Shown in pieces: positions 17,375 through 25,599 of a stretch of 64,000 bases of DNA. The stretch is from Verrucomicrobiia bacterium (GTDB lineage: Bacteria > Verrucomicrobiota > Verrucomicrobiia > Verrucomicrobiales > Akkermansiaceae). The DNA lies in assembly GCA_947462875.1 (NCBI GenBank), contig CANHQJ010000001.1, positions 248,001 through 312,000 on the forward strand, given 5' to 3'. A program made the position numbers and the translations under genes. The notes under the pieces were generated by a model. That model saw only the letters and a list, made by a program, of their open reading frames with translations. It had not been told where the DNA came from and did not search any database. Each line of letters opens with the position of its first letter. The first letter of the stretch is position 1.

Positions 17375-19273
17375 ATGCTTTTGCGCGTGAGCCAAGCTTA
17401 TCGCGATACACCTGCCGAATCCTCCACGATGCCGCCGGGCATTCCCTACATCATCGGCAATGAAGCCGCCGAGCGATTTTCGTTTTATGGCATGCGCGCC
17501 ATTTTGGTGGTGTTCATGACAAAGTACCTGTGGCTGATGGATTCCCCGGCAGGCAGTCCGATGTCGAACGCCCAGGCCACCGAGCACTATCATCAATTTG
17601 TCGCGTGGGTGTATTTCACTCCTTTGTTCGGCGCGTTGTTGAGTGATATTTTTCTCGGAAAATTCCGCACCATCATGTTGCTGAGCCTGTTGTATTGTGC
17701 CGGGCATGCGGCGCTGGCGTGCATGGGACTGGTGGGAAATTCCTCCACCTGGTTGTTGGCGGGACTGGTGATGATTTGTCTCGGATCGGGTGGGATCAAG
17801 CCTTGTGTCTCGGCGCATGTGGGCGATCAGTTTGGCATCAAAAACCAGCATCTGCTTTCGAAGATCTACAACTGGTTTTATTTTTCGATCAACTTCGGTT
17901 CGTTCTTCTCGACCTTGCTGACGCCGTGGTTGCTGGAGTGGTACGGCCCGCACTGGGCCTTTGGCATTCCGGGCGTGTTGATGGCGATCGCCACCCTGAT
18001 GTTCTGGATGGGACGCCACAAGTTCATCCACGTGCCAGCGGGCGGATGGAAGTTTTTCCGCGAACTGTTCTCCGCGCAAGGACTCATCGCGCTGGCCAAG
18101 CTGCTGCCCCTGTATGTGTTCATCGCGCTGTTCTGGGCCTTGTATGACCAGACGGGGTCCTCGTGGATCTTGCAGGCGGAGCACATGGATCTGAATTTCA
18201 TGGGCATACAGTGGCTGGAATCACAGATTCAGGCGATCAATCCGATTCTCATCCTCATCTACATTCCCTTGTTCACGTTTTTTGTTTATCCGCTGATCCA
18301 TCGTTTTTTTCCGCTGACTCCCTTGCGCAAGATCGGCATCGGTTTGTTTTTGGTGGCGGCGTCGTTTGCCTTGATCACGCTGATCCAGTCGTGGATCGAT
18401 GCCGGGCAGCGTCCTTCCGTGGGCTGGCAGTTGCTGGCCTATCTGGTGATCACGGCGGCGGAGATCATGATTTCGATCGTCGGGCTGGAGTTTTCCTACA
18501 CGCAGTCGCCGAAAAACATGAAGTCGCTGGTGATGGCGTTTTATTTGCTGGCGGTATTTGTCGGCAACATTTTCACGGCGAAGATCAATCGTTTCATCCA
18601 GATTCCCTCATCGAGTCACGAGCAGTTTTCCGCGCTGGTGGCGACACAACCGAAGGACTGGGTCAGGGATGCGAAGAATGCCATTTTGCCGGGCTATGAT
18701 CAACAAACCGGCACGGAGGATGATCTGATTGCGCGATTGGAGAACGGCAGCCTGAAGTCCATCGAGTTTCCGGATCGCACGCAGCAGGCCTTTGCGGCGG
18801 CAGCGGATCGCATCATCGCCGAGGCGAAAAAGCAGGGGAATCGCCTGCCAGCCGTGGAGTCGGTGACTGCCGCGAGTCTGGGAAAAGATCCGTGGGGAAA
18901 TGCCATCGAGTATGCCATCACGAGCCAGGGTTCCTGTCGTTTGATTTCGGCGGGGCCGGATCGGGTGAAAGGCACGGCTTGGGACATCGGGCTGACGATC
19001 GATGTCTCGGTGCCGCCGGGTGAGAAAGCGGAGTCCTGGTCGGACCGCTTCCATCCCGCGGAAAGCTGGATCGACAGGCGGGCGCAGGAGCTGGGCGTGA
19101 AGCCGAAAAAAGAAACGACCGTGGGCTATGACATTGCGTATTTCTCCGGCGGACAGACCAAGCTGGAGGGGCGGAGTTACTATCGCTTTTTCACGATCCT
19201 GATGCTGATCTTCGCGGTGGTGTATGTGCCTTTTGCGATGCTCTATCGTCCGAAGTCCTATCTGGCGGAGTAG
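17375..19273 (+). CDS. POT-family proton-coupled peptide transporter with a large insert before the last helix
   Basis: 632 residues. GNEAAERFSFYGMRAILVVFM near residues 28-48 contains the ExxERF motif used for proton coupling in POT (PTR2) transporters, and GDQFGIKNQHLLSKIYNWFYFSINFG is the family signature. About 190 residues (408-598) are inserted between the penultimate (FYLLAVFVGNIF) and last helix (FFTILMLIFAVVYVPFAML). The insert contains KDPWGNAIEYAITSQGS followed by LISAGPDRVKGTAWDIGL, a pattern matching the C-terminal calcium-loop region of type II secretion pseudopilin GspG. The start at 17375 follows the polymerase gene by 41 nt; an in-frame start at 17018 inside that gene is rejected. 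It presumably imports di- and tripeptides. Confidence 0.88.
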   Translation: MLLRVSQAYRDTPAESSTMPPGIPYIIGNEAAERFSFYGMRAILVVFMTKYLWLMDSPAGSPMSNAQATEHYHQFVAWVYFTPLFGALLSDIFLGKFRTIMLLSLLYCAGHAALACMGLVGNSSTWLLAGLVMICLGSGGIKPCVSAHVGDQFGIKNQHLLSKIYNWFYFSINFGSFFSTLLTPWLLEWYGPHWAFGIPGVLMAIATLMFWMGRHKFIHVPAGGWKFFRELFSAQGLIALAKLLPLYVFIALFWALYDQTGSSWILQAEHMDLNFMGIQWLESQIQAINPILILIYIPLFTFFVYPLIHRFFPLTPLRKIGIGLFLVAASFALITLIQSWIDAGQRPSVGWQLLAYLVITAAEIMISIVGLEFSYTQSPKNMKSLVMAFYLLAVFVGNIFTAKINRFIQIPSSSHEQFSALVATQPKDWVRDAKNAILPGYDQQTGTEDDLIARLENGSLKSIEFPDRTQQAFAAAADRIIAEAKKQGNRLPAVESVTAASLGKDPWGNAIEYAITSQGSCRLISAGPDRVKGTAWDIGLTIDVSVPPGEKAESWSDRFHPAESWIDRRAQELGVKPKKETTVGYDIAYFSGGQTKLEGRSYYRFFTILMLIFAVVYVPFAMLYRPKSYLAE

Positions 19274-19352
19274 TTTCATCGGTACTGTGATTTGCTTTTC
19301 CCGCATGCTGTGGTCTACTACGTGCTTGCAACCCAAACGTATGATTTTTTGT

Positions 19353-20813
19353 ATGAGACCTTCGCATCTGGTTCATGGACTGTTTTTCCTTTCGCTCGCC
19401 GCACCCGCAATGGCGGATGACACTGGCAAGGCGCAGGTCGCGTATCCGCGTCCGTTTTCCCGTCCTCCCAGCGAGGGAAAAGACTACAATACCTGGCAGG
19501 GCGCGAATGGCGCCGACGTGGGCGATGTGACCGTGAAGGCGGATCGTTTGCCCTCTCGTGTCGATAACGCCAAGCGTCCGCAGTATCCGCCCGTCTATGA
19601 ACAAAAGTGGGGCACCTGTGGGCAGCATGCGGCCATCGCTTCCGTCTTCACCTATGAAATGAACGTCCTGCGCGGCACCACGGCGGACTCCGATGCCACG
19701 CGTTTTCCGGCGTACTTTTCCTGGAACATGATGAACGGGGCGAAGGATTGCGGATCAGAGGCCTATCATGGCTGGGAGGTTGCGAAGCGCATCGGCATTC
19801 CCACCTCGCTTTCGTATGGCGGTGGCAAACCGAAGAGCCTGGGCGTGTGGCCGAATGGATACAAAATCTGGCGCGAGGCGATGGAGTATCGTGTCACGGG
19901 CTATCGCTACTCGCCCGTCACCACCATAGACCAACTCAACGAGGCGCGCGGCTGGATGTTTGATCGGAATCTTCCTGATGCGGGGAAAAATGCGATTGGT
20001 GGGATTTTTGCGATGGATGGCCGCATGGGCGAGCGTAAAAAAGTGACCGTGACGATTCCCAAGGGTGAATACGCCGAAGGCGAGGAGATGTGGACGCGGT
20101 GGGGGCCATCGGGATACGGCCATGGACTCACCTGCGTGGGGTACGATGATCAGGTCGGCTATGATCTGAACGGCGATGGCAAGATCACCAATGATATCGA
20201 TACCAATAAGGACGGTAAAGTCGATCTCGCCGACTGGGAGCGCGGTGCCTACATCGTGGTCAATTCCTGGGGCGAAAAGTGGTCGGGTGACGGTCGCATT
20301 TATCTTCTTTACAGCGCGATGATCGACCCTGATTGGAAACGCGGGAACTTCCTCGGCCGCGTCGAAGTCGACCACCAGACTCCCGAACTGACATTGCGGG
20401 TGAAGCTTTCCTGCGATGACCGCAGCGACCTGCGCGTGAGCATCGGCATGGCGAGCGATCCCGCGGCGAAAGCCCCGACAAAAGAGTTTGCGCCGGAAGT
20501 CCTGAACGGGTGGCCCTTGTTTGGCGGATCGAATCCGGGACATGTTCCCATGGTGGGACCGAATGATCCCACGCCTATCGAAATGGGCATCGATCTCACC
20601 GCCCTGCGCGAACAATGCGGCTCCAAGTCCGGAGAGAAAGGCCGTCTTTTCCTGCGACTCTCGCGCGCTGATGGCAGCAAGGCCGAAGGGAAATTGCACG
20701 AATGCGCGGTGCGGCACTATGATGAAAAAGGGGGATTCGTGCGCGAGGAGAAAGTCGCTCTGCAAGAGGGAGATTTCGGGCCCAGGACCCTGAACATCGA
20801 GGCCGTTTTCTGA
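19353..20813 (+). CDS. Secreted papain-fold (C1-like) cysteine protease with inserted EF-hand pair
   Basis: 486 residues with a signal peptide ending APAMADD. The catalytic set is visible: EQKWGTCGQHAAIAS (Cys89, with Gln upstream for the oxyanion hole), GHGLTCVGYDD (His257) and VVNSWGEKWSGDGRIYL (Asn304). Between His and Asn lie two calcium-loop motifs, DLNGDGKIT (from 271) and DTNKDGKVDLADWE (from 283), resembling EF-hands or a dockerin. The C-terminal third (from about 340) looks like a separate beta-rich domain. ATG 19341 is an alternative start. It follows a peptide transporter gene, so peptide release plus uptake is a reasonable reading. Peptidase C1 family placement is by motif only. 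Confidence 0.83.
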   Translation: MRPSHLVHGLFFLSLAAPAMADDTGKAQVAYPRPFSRPPSEGKDYNTWQGANGADVGDVTVKADRLPSRVDNAKRPQYPPVYEQKWGTCGQHAAIASVFTYEMNVLRGTTADSDATRFPAYFSWNMMNGAKDCGSEAYHGWEVAKRIGIPTSLSYGGGKPKSLGVWPNGYKIWREAMEYRVTGYRYSPVTTIDQLNEARGWMFDRNLPDAGKNAIGGIFAMDGRMGERKKVTVTIPKGEYAEGEEMWTRWGPSGYGHGLTCVGYDDQVGYDLNGDGKITNDIDTNKDGKVDLADWERGAYIVVNSWGEKWSGDGRIYLLYSAMIDPDWKRGNFLGRVEVDHQTPELTLRVKLSCDDRSDLRVSIGMASDPAAKAPTKEFAPEVLNGWPLFGGSNPGHVPMVGPNDPTPIEMGIDLTALREQCGSKSGEKGRLFLRLSRADGSKAEGKLHECAVRHYDEKGGFVREEKVALQEGDFGPRTLNIEAVF

Positions 20814-20863
20814 AACGCCATGCTGCGAAAGACGGCAGGCTGTGGCGGCGTAACTATCACGCA

Positions 20864-22387
20864 GTGAGCCCGTTGTTGCGACCTTTTTTTCTGCTTTCTG
20901 TTTTCTCCGCTGGCGCGCTTTCGGATAGTCCCGCGCAGACGCCGCCCGGTCCCGTGACCTACGAGGCTTTTGGTGCGGTGGGCGATGGGGTGACGGATGA
21001 TTTGCCGGCGATTCAAAAGGCTCATGAATTCGCTAACCAGCATCGTCTTCCCGTGCGCGGCAAGCCGGGTGCCACCTATCATCTCGGGCGCAGGGCTCTT
21101 GTGGCCCTCATTCAGACCGACACCGATTGGGGAAGCTCACGTTTCATCATCGATGACAGCCAGGGCGTCGAAAACAGCGGTCGTCCGATCTTTGAAGTGC
21201 AGTCCACCCTGAAACCCGTGCCGCTCAAGATCGATCGTCTCAAGCGTGATCAGACCAAGCTGGATGTGCAATCAGCCACCGACCTGGTGGTTTACGTGGA
21301 AGACAAAAACACCAAGCGCTTCATTCGCAAGGGGGGAAACCAGAATGACGGAACCTCTCAGAAGGAGGTCTTTGTTTTGAAACAAGATGGAGCCATCGTC
21401 GGCGCGATTGACTGGGACTACGAGCGCATCACAAAAATCACCGCCGAGCCCATCGATGCACAAACGCTCTACCTGCGTGGCGGGATTTTCACCAACATCG
21501 CCAATCGTGCCAAGCCGGAGGAAGAAGGCGGTTACTGGGCGCGCAACATTGTGATCCGCAGATCGCGCACGGTGGTTGAGGGGGTGAAACATCAGGTCAC
21601 CGGTGAGCAGGAACACGGTCATCCCTATCGCGGTTTTCTCTCGATCGAGCGCTGTGCCCAGGTTTTGCTGAAGGATTGCGTGGTCGATGCGAGGAAGGTT
21701 TATTACTCCAAAGGCAAAACAGGATCGTCCGTGCCGATGGGAACTTATGGCTATCACGCGAACCTCGTGGTGGATTTTCGCATGATAGGCTGCCGCATGG
21801 GCAATGACATTCAGGATCGCAGTCGCTGGGGCGTGGTGGCGTCCAATTTCATGAAAAACTTCCTGGTCGAAAAATGTGTGCTCTCGCGTGTGGATGTGCA
21901 CATGGGTGTTTCCGGTTCCTACATCATCCGCGACTCCACACTGGGGCATTCCGGGCTCAACGCGATCGGACGCGGGCATTTGCTGGTGGAAAATTCCACC
22001 ATCCACGGCAGGAGCTTCATCAGCTTTCGCAGCGACTACGGTTCGACCTGGGAGGGCGATGTGTTGATCCGCAATTCCCGCTGGGCTCCCCTGGGCAGCG
22101 TTTCCAGCCTGTTCGACATGCACAACGATGGCAGTCATGACTTCGGCTATCCGTGCCACATGCCGAAAGTCATACGGATCGAAAATCTAACGGTCGAGTT
22201 TCCTGCGGGTTCCAAGGGTATCAATTTTTTCGGTGATCCACTGGGCAAAGCCAGAACCGAGCGGCCTTTTCCTTATCGACTCACCGAAACCATCGAGGTC
22301 AAGGGCCTCAAAGACAACAGCGGCATCGAGCCGAAAATTTCCGACAACCCGGAAATCGTGAAAGCGGTGAAATGGGTGAACCGATAA
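20864..22387 (+). CDS. Secreted right-handed beta-helix protein (pectate-lyase-3-like)
   Basis: 507 residues from a GTG start; the first 20 form a signal peptide (SPLLRPFFLLSVFSAGALS). AFGAVGDGVTDDLPAIQKA near residue 35 is the hallmark opening of pectate-lyase-3 / GH28-type parallel beta-helices. Downstream are many short repeating rungs of the type IEN..., LLKDCVVDA, LVEKCVLSRV, IIRDSTLGH, LLVENSTIHG and VLIRNSRWA. It is likely a polysaccharide lyase, hydrolase or binding protein acting outside the cell. Catalytic residues could not be identified. It lies 50 nt downstream of the protease gene and is convergent with the M16 peptidase gene; a strong terminator hairpin separates them. Confidence 0.8.
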   Translation: MSPLLRPFFLLSVFSAGALSDSPAQTPPGPVTYEAFGAVGDGVTDDLPAIQKAHEFANQHRLPVRGKPGATYHLGRRALVALIQTDTDWGSSRFIIDDSQGVENSGRPIFEVQSTLKPVPLKIDRLKRDQTKLDVQSATDLVVYVEDKNTKRFIRKGGNQNDGTSQKEVFVLKQDGAIVGAIDWDYERITKITAEPIDAQTLYLRGGIFTNIANRAKPEEEGGYWARNIVIRRSRTVVEGVKHQVTGEQEHGHPYRGFLSIERCAQVLLKDCVVDARKVYYSKGKTGSSVPMGTYGYHANLVVDFRMIGCRMGNDIQDRSRWGVVASNFMKNFLVEKCVLSRVDVHMGVSGSYIIRDSTLGHSGLNAIGRGHLLVENSTIHGRSFISFRSDYGSTWEGDVLIRNSRWAPLGSVSSLFDMHNDGSHDFGYPCHMPKVIRIENLTVEFPAGSKGINFFGDPLGKARTERPFPYRLTETIEVKGLKDNSGIEPKISDNPEIVKAVKWVNR

Positions 22388-22423
22388 AAAAGCCCCGGTC
22401 CCGCAGGTGCGAGAAGCCGGGGC
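22386..22423 (-). terminator. Rho-independent terminator of the M16 peptidase gene
   Basis: GCCCCGG (22392-22398) pairs with CCGGGGC (22417-22423); a nested CGCA/TGCG pair lies in the loop. On the minus strand the hairpin is followed directly by six T (complement of 22386-22391). It may also act on the converging beta-helix transcript, although no T-run follows in that direction. Confidence 0.85.
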
Positions 22424-22440
22424 CGGGAAATGTCTAACGA

Positions 22441-25329
22441 TTACTTCGCCGATTTCGATTGGATCGTGACGATGATCGCGTTGTCTTTCTTGAGGTATTG
22501 TTTTGCCAGGGCATTGATTTCCTCCAGCGTGATGCTTTCGTAGTCAGCCTTGCGATTGCGGGCGAGATCGAGGTTGACCGGTTTTTCCTGGCAGCGTGCC
22601 AAGACGGTGCCGAGCCAGTAGCTGTTATCGCGCAGGGTTTTGTCCATGGCGGCGAGCGTCGGCTTGAGGGCGCGATCGAGTTCGTCGGCGGTGGCCCCTT
22701 GTGTGGCCAGTTCCTCGCCGATCGTGAGAGCGGCCTCGGTGAGTTTTTCCAGGTCCTCCGGTTTGCCGACGGACATGGCGCTGAGGTAGCCGAAGTCTTC
22801 CAGGGCATCCGAGCCATCGAGGTTGGCATTCGGGCTGTAGGAAGCGCCCAGCTTCTCACGGATCTCCTCGCGCAGGCGGTCGCTGAGAATTTCCGCCAGC
22901 ACATTGAGGCGGCGGCTCTCCTTCTGATTGTCGCGCAGTCCTTTGGTTTTCCAACTGGTGACGGAGACGGCTTGGGCGACCTTGCTATCGTAGCTGGTGT
23001 CGAGACGGGTCGGAGGAGCGGGGCTCTTGACCTTGCGCAGGGCACTGAGGTCGCTGGTATCAGCCACGCGAGCGGGCAGGGCACCGAAGGTTTTCAGCAG
23101 CAGCGGCAGCATTTCATCGATGGAGAAATCGCCCACGATGCTCAGCTCGATCGGAGCCTGCGTGAGGGCGGGGGTGAGCCAGGCCTTGATGTCCTCCGCG
23201 CTGTAGCTGCCCAGTGCCGAAACGGGGGGCATCATGTAGCGGTTGTCCAGACCGTGCATCCAGCCCTCGATCTCCGCCTGTGGTCCTGCTTGCGAGTGTT
23301 TCAATTGCTGCTCGATCATCGGCAACGCGGCCTTGAGCTGACGCAGCGCTTCCTCGCGATAGCCGGGATCGGTGAGTGAGGCGCACATGAGCTGGAGTTG
23401 CAGCTCCAGATCGGTGGGGGTGGTTTTTCCGGAGAGCGCGAAGGCATCCTCACCGATGCTGAGATCCGCGCTGATGTTCTTGCCGGCGAGGATTTGTTGC
23501 AACTCATCGACGCTGTGTTTGCCGAGACCGCCGCCATTGTAAACGGCATTCGCCACGATGTGCAGACCGGGCTTGTCCTGTGGCATGGTGAGCAGACCGT
23601 TGCCGAAACGCGCGATCATGCTGATCGAGTTCTTGGTGAAGTCCGTCGTTTTCAGGTTGACCTTGATGCCATTGGAAAGCGTGAGCTGCGTGATGCCGAG
23701 ATCGGCGACTTCATTGCGTGCCGTGACCGTGCCGGCGGGGCCGAAGTCGGTATAGGCGAAGGCGCTCTTGGCGCGCACTTCCGGAGCCTTCACGGCGACT
23801 TTGGCGGAGGCTTCGTAGAGCGAAAGCAATTCGTCCTTCGCGGTTTCCGGTGCTTCCTTGGTGCTGAGAATCAGATGGTAGCCATCGATTTGCCAGAATG
23901 CCTGGAACGCTTTTTGGCAGGTGGCGGCATCGATTTTTTCCAAGGCGGCCTTGGCGATTTCCAGATCGGTTTCCGCGGAGGAGAGCACCGAGTTGTCATT
24001 GATCGACTGGGCGATCGCGCTGGCGAAACCATCCGACTTGCGGGTGGCGGCGGCTTTGACCTGCTGCTCGTAGGCATTGAGCGTATTCGCTTTCACTTCC
24101 TCCAGCTCGTCCTCGGTGAAGCCGAACTCGAGCGCGCGGCGGAACTCCTGTTCCATGACCGCGACCGCACTTTTCCAGTCGTCGTCTTTGGCGCTGACCT
24201 CGATGCTGCCGATTTCCGCGAAGTTGAACATCGGACTGCGCGAGGCGCTGCCGGAAATGATGGTGGCATTCTCTTGTTTCGCGAGACGCTCAAAACGGCG
24301 GTCGATGATCGCGTGCGCCAACTCCAGCGGCATGCGCTCCGAGCGGGTGGCCGTGGTGTCCGGCTTGGGCTGATACGGGCGCACGGAAACCAGGCTCACG
24401 TCCGTGCTTGAGAGCTCTTTGTCGCTGAACACCGCCGACTTCACTCCCTTGATGTCCTCGATTTTGCCGAGGTCGGGATTTTTTCCGGGAGTGGCGGGAT
24501 TCATCATGCTGCCGAATGCCTTGGTGATCAGCTCTTCGGTTTCCTTCGGCTTGATGTCGCCGACCACGATGAAGGTCATGCGCTCCGGAGTGTAGTACGA
24601 CGAGTAGTAGTCGATAAAACGCTGCTGCGGAGCCGATTTGATGCACTCCTCGGTTCCGATGGGGAAGCGCTTGGGCAGGAGGGAATTCGGCATCAGCTCG
24701 GAAAACTGCTGGTGCATCATGCGGTAGCTCACCGAGTCACGGCTGGTTTTTTCCGAGAGAATGACGCCGCGCTCTTTGTCGATCTCATCCGCCTTGAGCA
24801 AAGCGCCATCGGCGAAATCGCGCATCACCGTGTAGGCGAGCTTGACCGTGTCCTCGGAGAGGTCGGGCAGATCGAGCATATAAACCGTCTCATCGAACGA
24901 AGTGTAAGCGTTCACGTGGGCGCCGAAGCCGATGCCGAGACGCTGCATGCGCGGCACCAGTTCGTTCGGCGTGAAGTTTTTCGAGCCATTGAAGACCATG
25001 TGCTCCAGGAAGTGGGCCACGCCTTGTTGGTCATCCTCTTCCATCAGCGAACCGGTGGAGATGTGCAGACGAACGGACACCCGCTGTGGCGGCTCGGTGT
25101 TGGGATAAATGATGTAGCGCATGCCGTTGGGCAGCGAGCCAAAGGTCGTCTTCGGATCCGCGGCGATGTCCGACTGCGAATGCGGCCAGGGTATAGCGGT
25201 GCCGGTGGCGACCATGGCGCCCTGTTTCACGGAGGTGGGGGAATCGGAGGGAGGGCCCTGGTTTTTCGACCAGAAGAACAAGCCTGCCGCCAATCCCAGT
25301 ACAACAATAAGCGGTAATGATTTACGCAT
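22441..25329 (-). CDS. M16-family zinc metallopeptidase (tandem pitrilysin domains)
   Basis: 962 residues. The N-terminus has one hydrophobic segment (LPLIVVLGLAAGLFFW), probably an uncleaved inner-membrane anchor or signal. The inverted zinc motif HFLEH is at 106-110, with the distal ligand in EIDKERGVILSE. NAYTSFDETVYMLDLP is a conserved substrate-binding strand. The second half repeats the M16 fold (from about NEVADLGITQLTLSNGI) without a zinc site, as expected for two-domain peptidases that enclose peptides. It probably degrades short peptides in the periplasm. Its promoter region (25330-25395) is strikingly A/T-rich, with runs of T on the plus strand, perhaps an UP-type element. Confidence 0.9.
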   Translation of the reverse strand: MRKSLPLIVVLGLAAGLFFWSKNQGPPSDSPTSVKQGAMVATGTAIPWPHSQSDIAADPKTTFGSLPNGMRYIIYPNTEPPQRVSVRLHISTGSLMEEDDQQGVAHFLEHMVFNGSKNFTPNELVPRMQRLGIGFGAHVNAYTSFDETVYMLDLPDLSEDTVKLAYTVMRDFADGALLKADEIDKERGVILSEKTSRDSVSYRMMHQQFSELMPNSLLPKRFPIGTEECIKSAPQQRFIDYYSSYYTPERMTFIVVGDIKPKETEELITKAFGSMMNPATPGKNPDLGKIEDIKGVKSAVFSDKELSSTDVSLVSVRPYQPKPDTTATRSERMPLELAHAIIDRRFERLAKQENATIISGSASRSPMFNFAEIGSIEVSAKDDDWKSAVAVMEQEFRRALEFGFTEDELEEVKANTLNAYEQQVKAAATRKSDGFASAIAQSINDNSVLSSAETDLEIAKAALEKIDAATCQKAFQAFWQIDGYHLILSTKEAPETAKDELLSLYEASAKVAVKAPEVRAKSAFAYTDFGPAGTVTARNEVADLGITQLTLSNGIKVNLKTTDFTKNSISMIARFGNGLLTMPQDKPGLHIVANAVYNGGGLGKHSVDELQQILAGKNISADLSIGEDAFALSGKTTPTDLELQLQLMCASLTDPGYREEALRQLKAALPMIEQQLKHSQAGPQAEIEGWMHGLDNRYMMPPVSALGSYSAEDIKAWLTPALTQAPIELSIVGDFSIDEMLPLLLKTFGALPARVADTSDLSALRKVKSPAPPTRLDTSYDSKVAQAVSVTSWKTKGLRDNQKESRRLNVLAEILSDRLREEIREKLGASYSPNANLDGSDALEDFGYLSAMSVGKPEDLEKLTEAALTIGEELATQGATADELDRALKPTLAAMDKTLRDNSYWLGTVLARCQEKPVNLDLARNRKADYESITLEEINALAKQYLKKDNAIIVTIQSKSAK

Positions 25330-25395
25330 GCGCTGATTGGAGCGGAATGAAATGAAGAATCAATGTGATTTTTTTTATTTTTTTTGAAATCGTTG

Positions 25396-25423
25396 TTGTC
25401 AAATCGCCGCATTTGTGTTGAAT
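25396..25423 (+). promoter_or_regulatory. Candidate promoter of tRNA-Leu
   Basis: TTGTCA (25396-25401), a 16-nt spacer and TTGAAT (25418-25423), preceded by a T-rich tract at 25371-25385. Transcription would start about 20 nt before the mature tRNA 5' end, leaving a short leader for RNase P to remove. Confidence 0.5.
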
Positions 25424-25451
25424 TCCCGCCCCCGCAAGGGAGTCAGGTCAC

Positions 25452-25535
25452 GCGCACGTGGCGGAATTGGTAGACGCGCTAGTTTCAGGTACTAGTATTG
25501 GCAACGATGTGGAGGTTCGAGTCCTCTCGTGCGCA
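25452..25535 (+). tRNA. tRNA-Leu (anticodon CAG)
   Basis: An 84-nt class II tRNA. The acceptor stem GCGCACG pairs with CGTGCGC (25528-25534), with A73 as discriminator. The anticodon stem CTAGT/ACTAG encloses the loop TTCAGGT, giving anticodon CAG, which reads CUG. The long variable arm ATTG-GCAA-CGAT and the T-arm loop TTCGAGT are typical of leucine tRNAs. CCA is not encoded and must be added afterwards. Given the GC-rich codon use of neighbouring genes, this should be the major leucine tRNA. Confidence 0.97.
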
Positions 25536-25599
25536 CTTGACGGGGTATGGCTTCCCACACAAAAAATGTTAGAAGCAACGCCTCTTTCGCCGGATGGCT

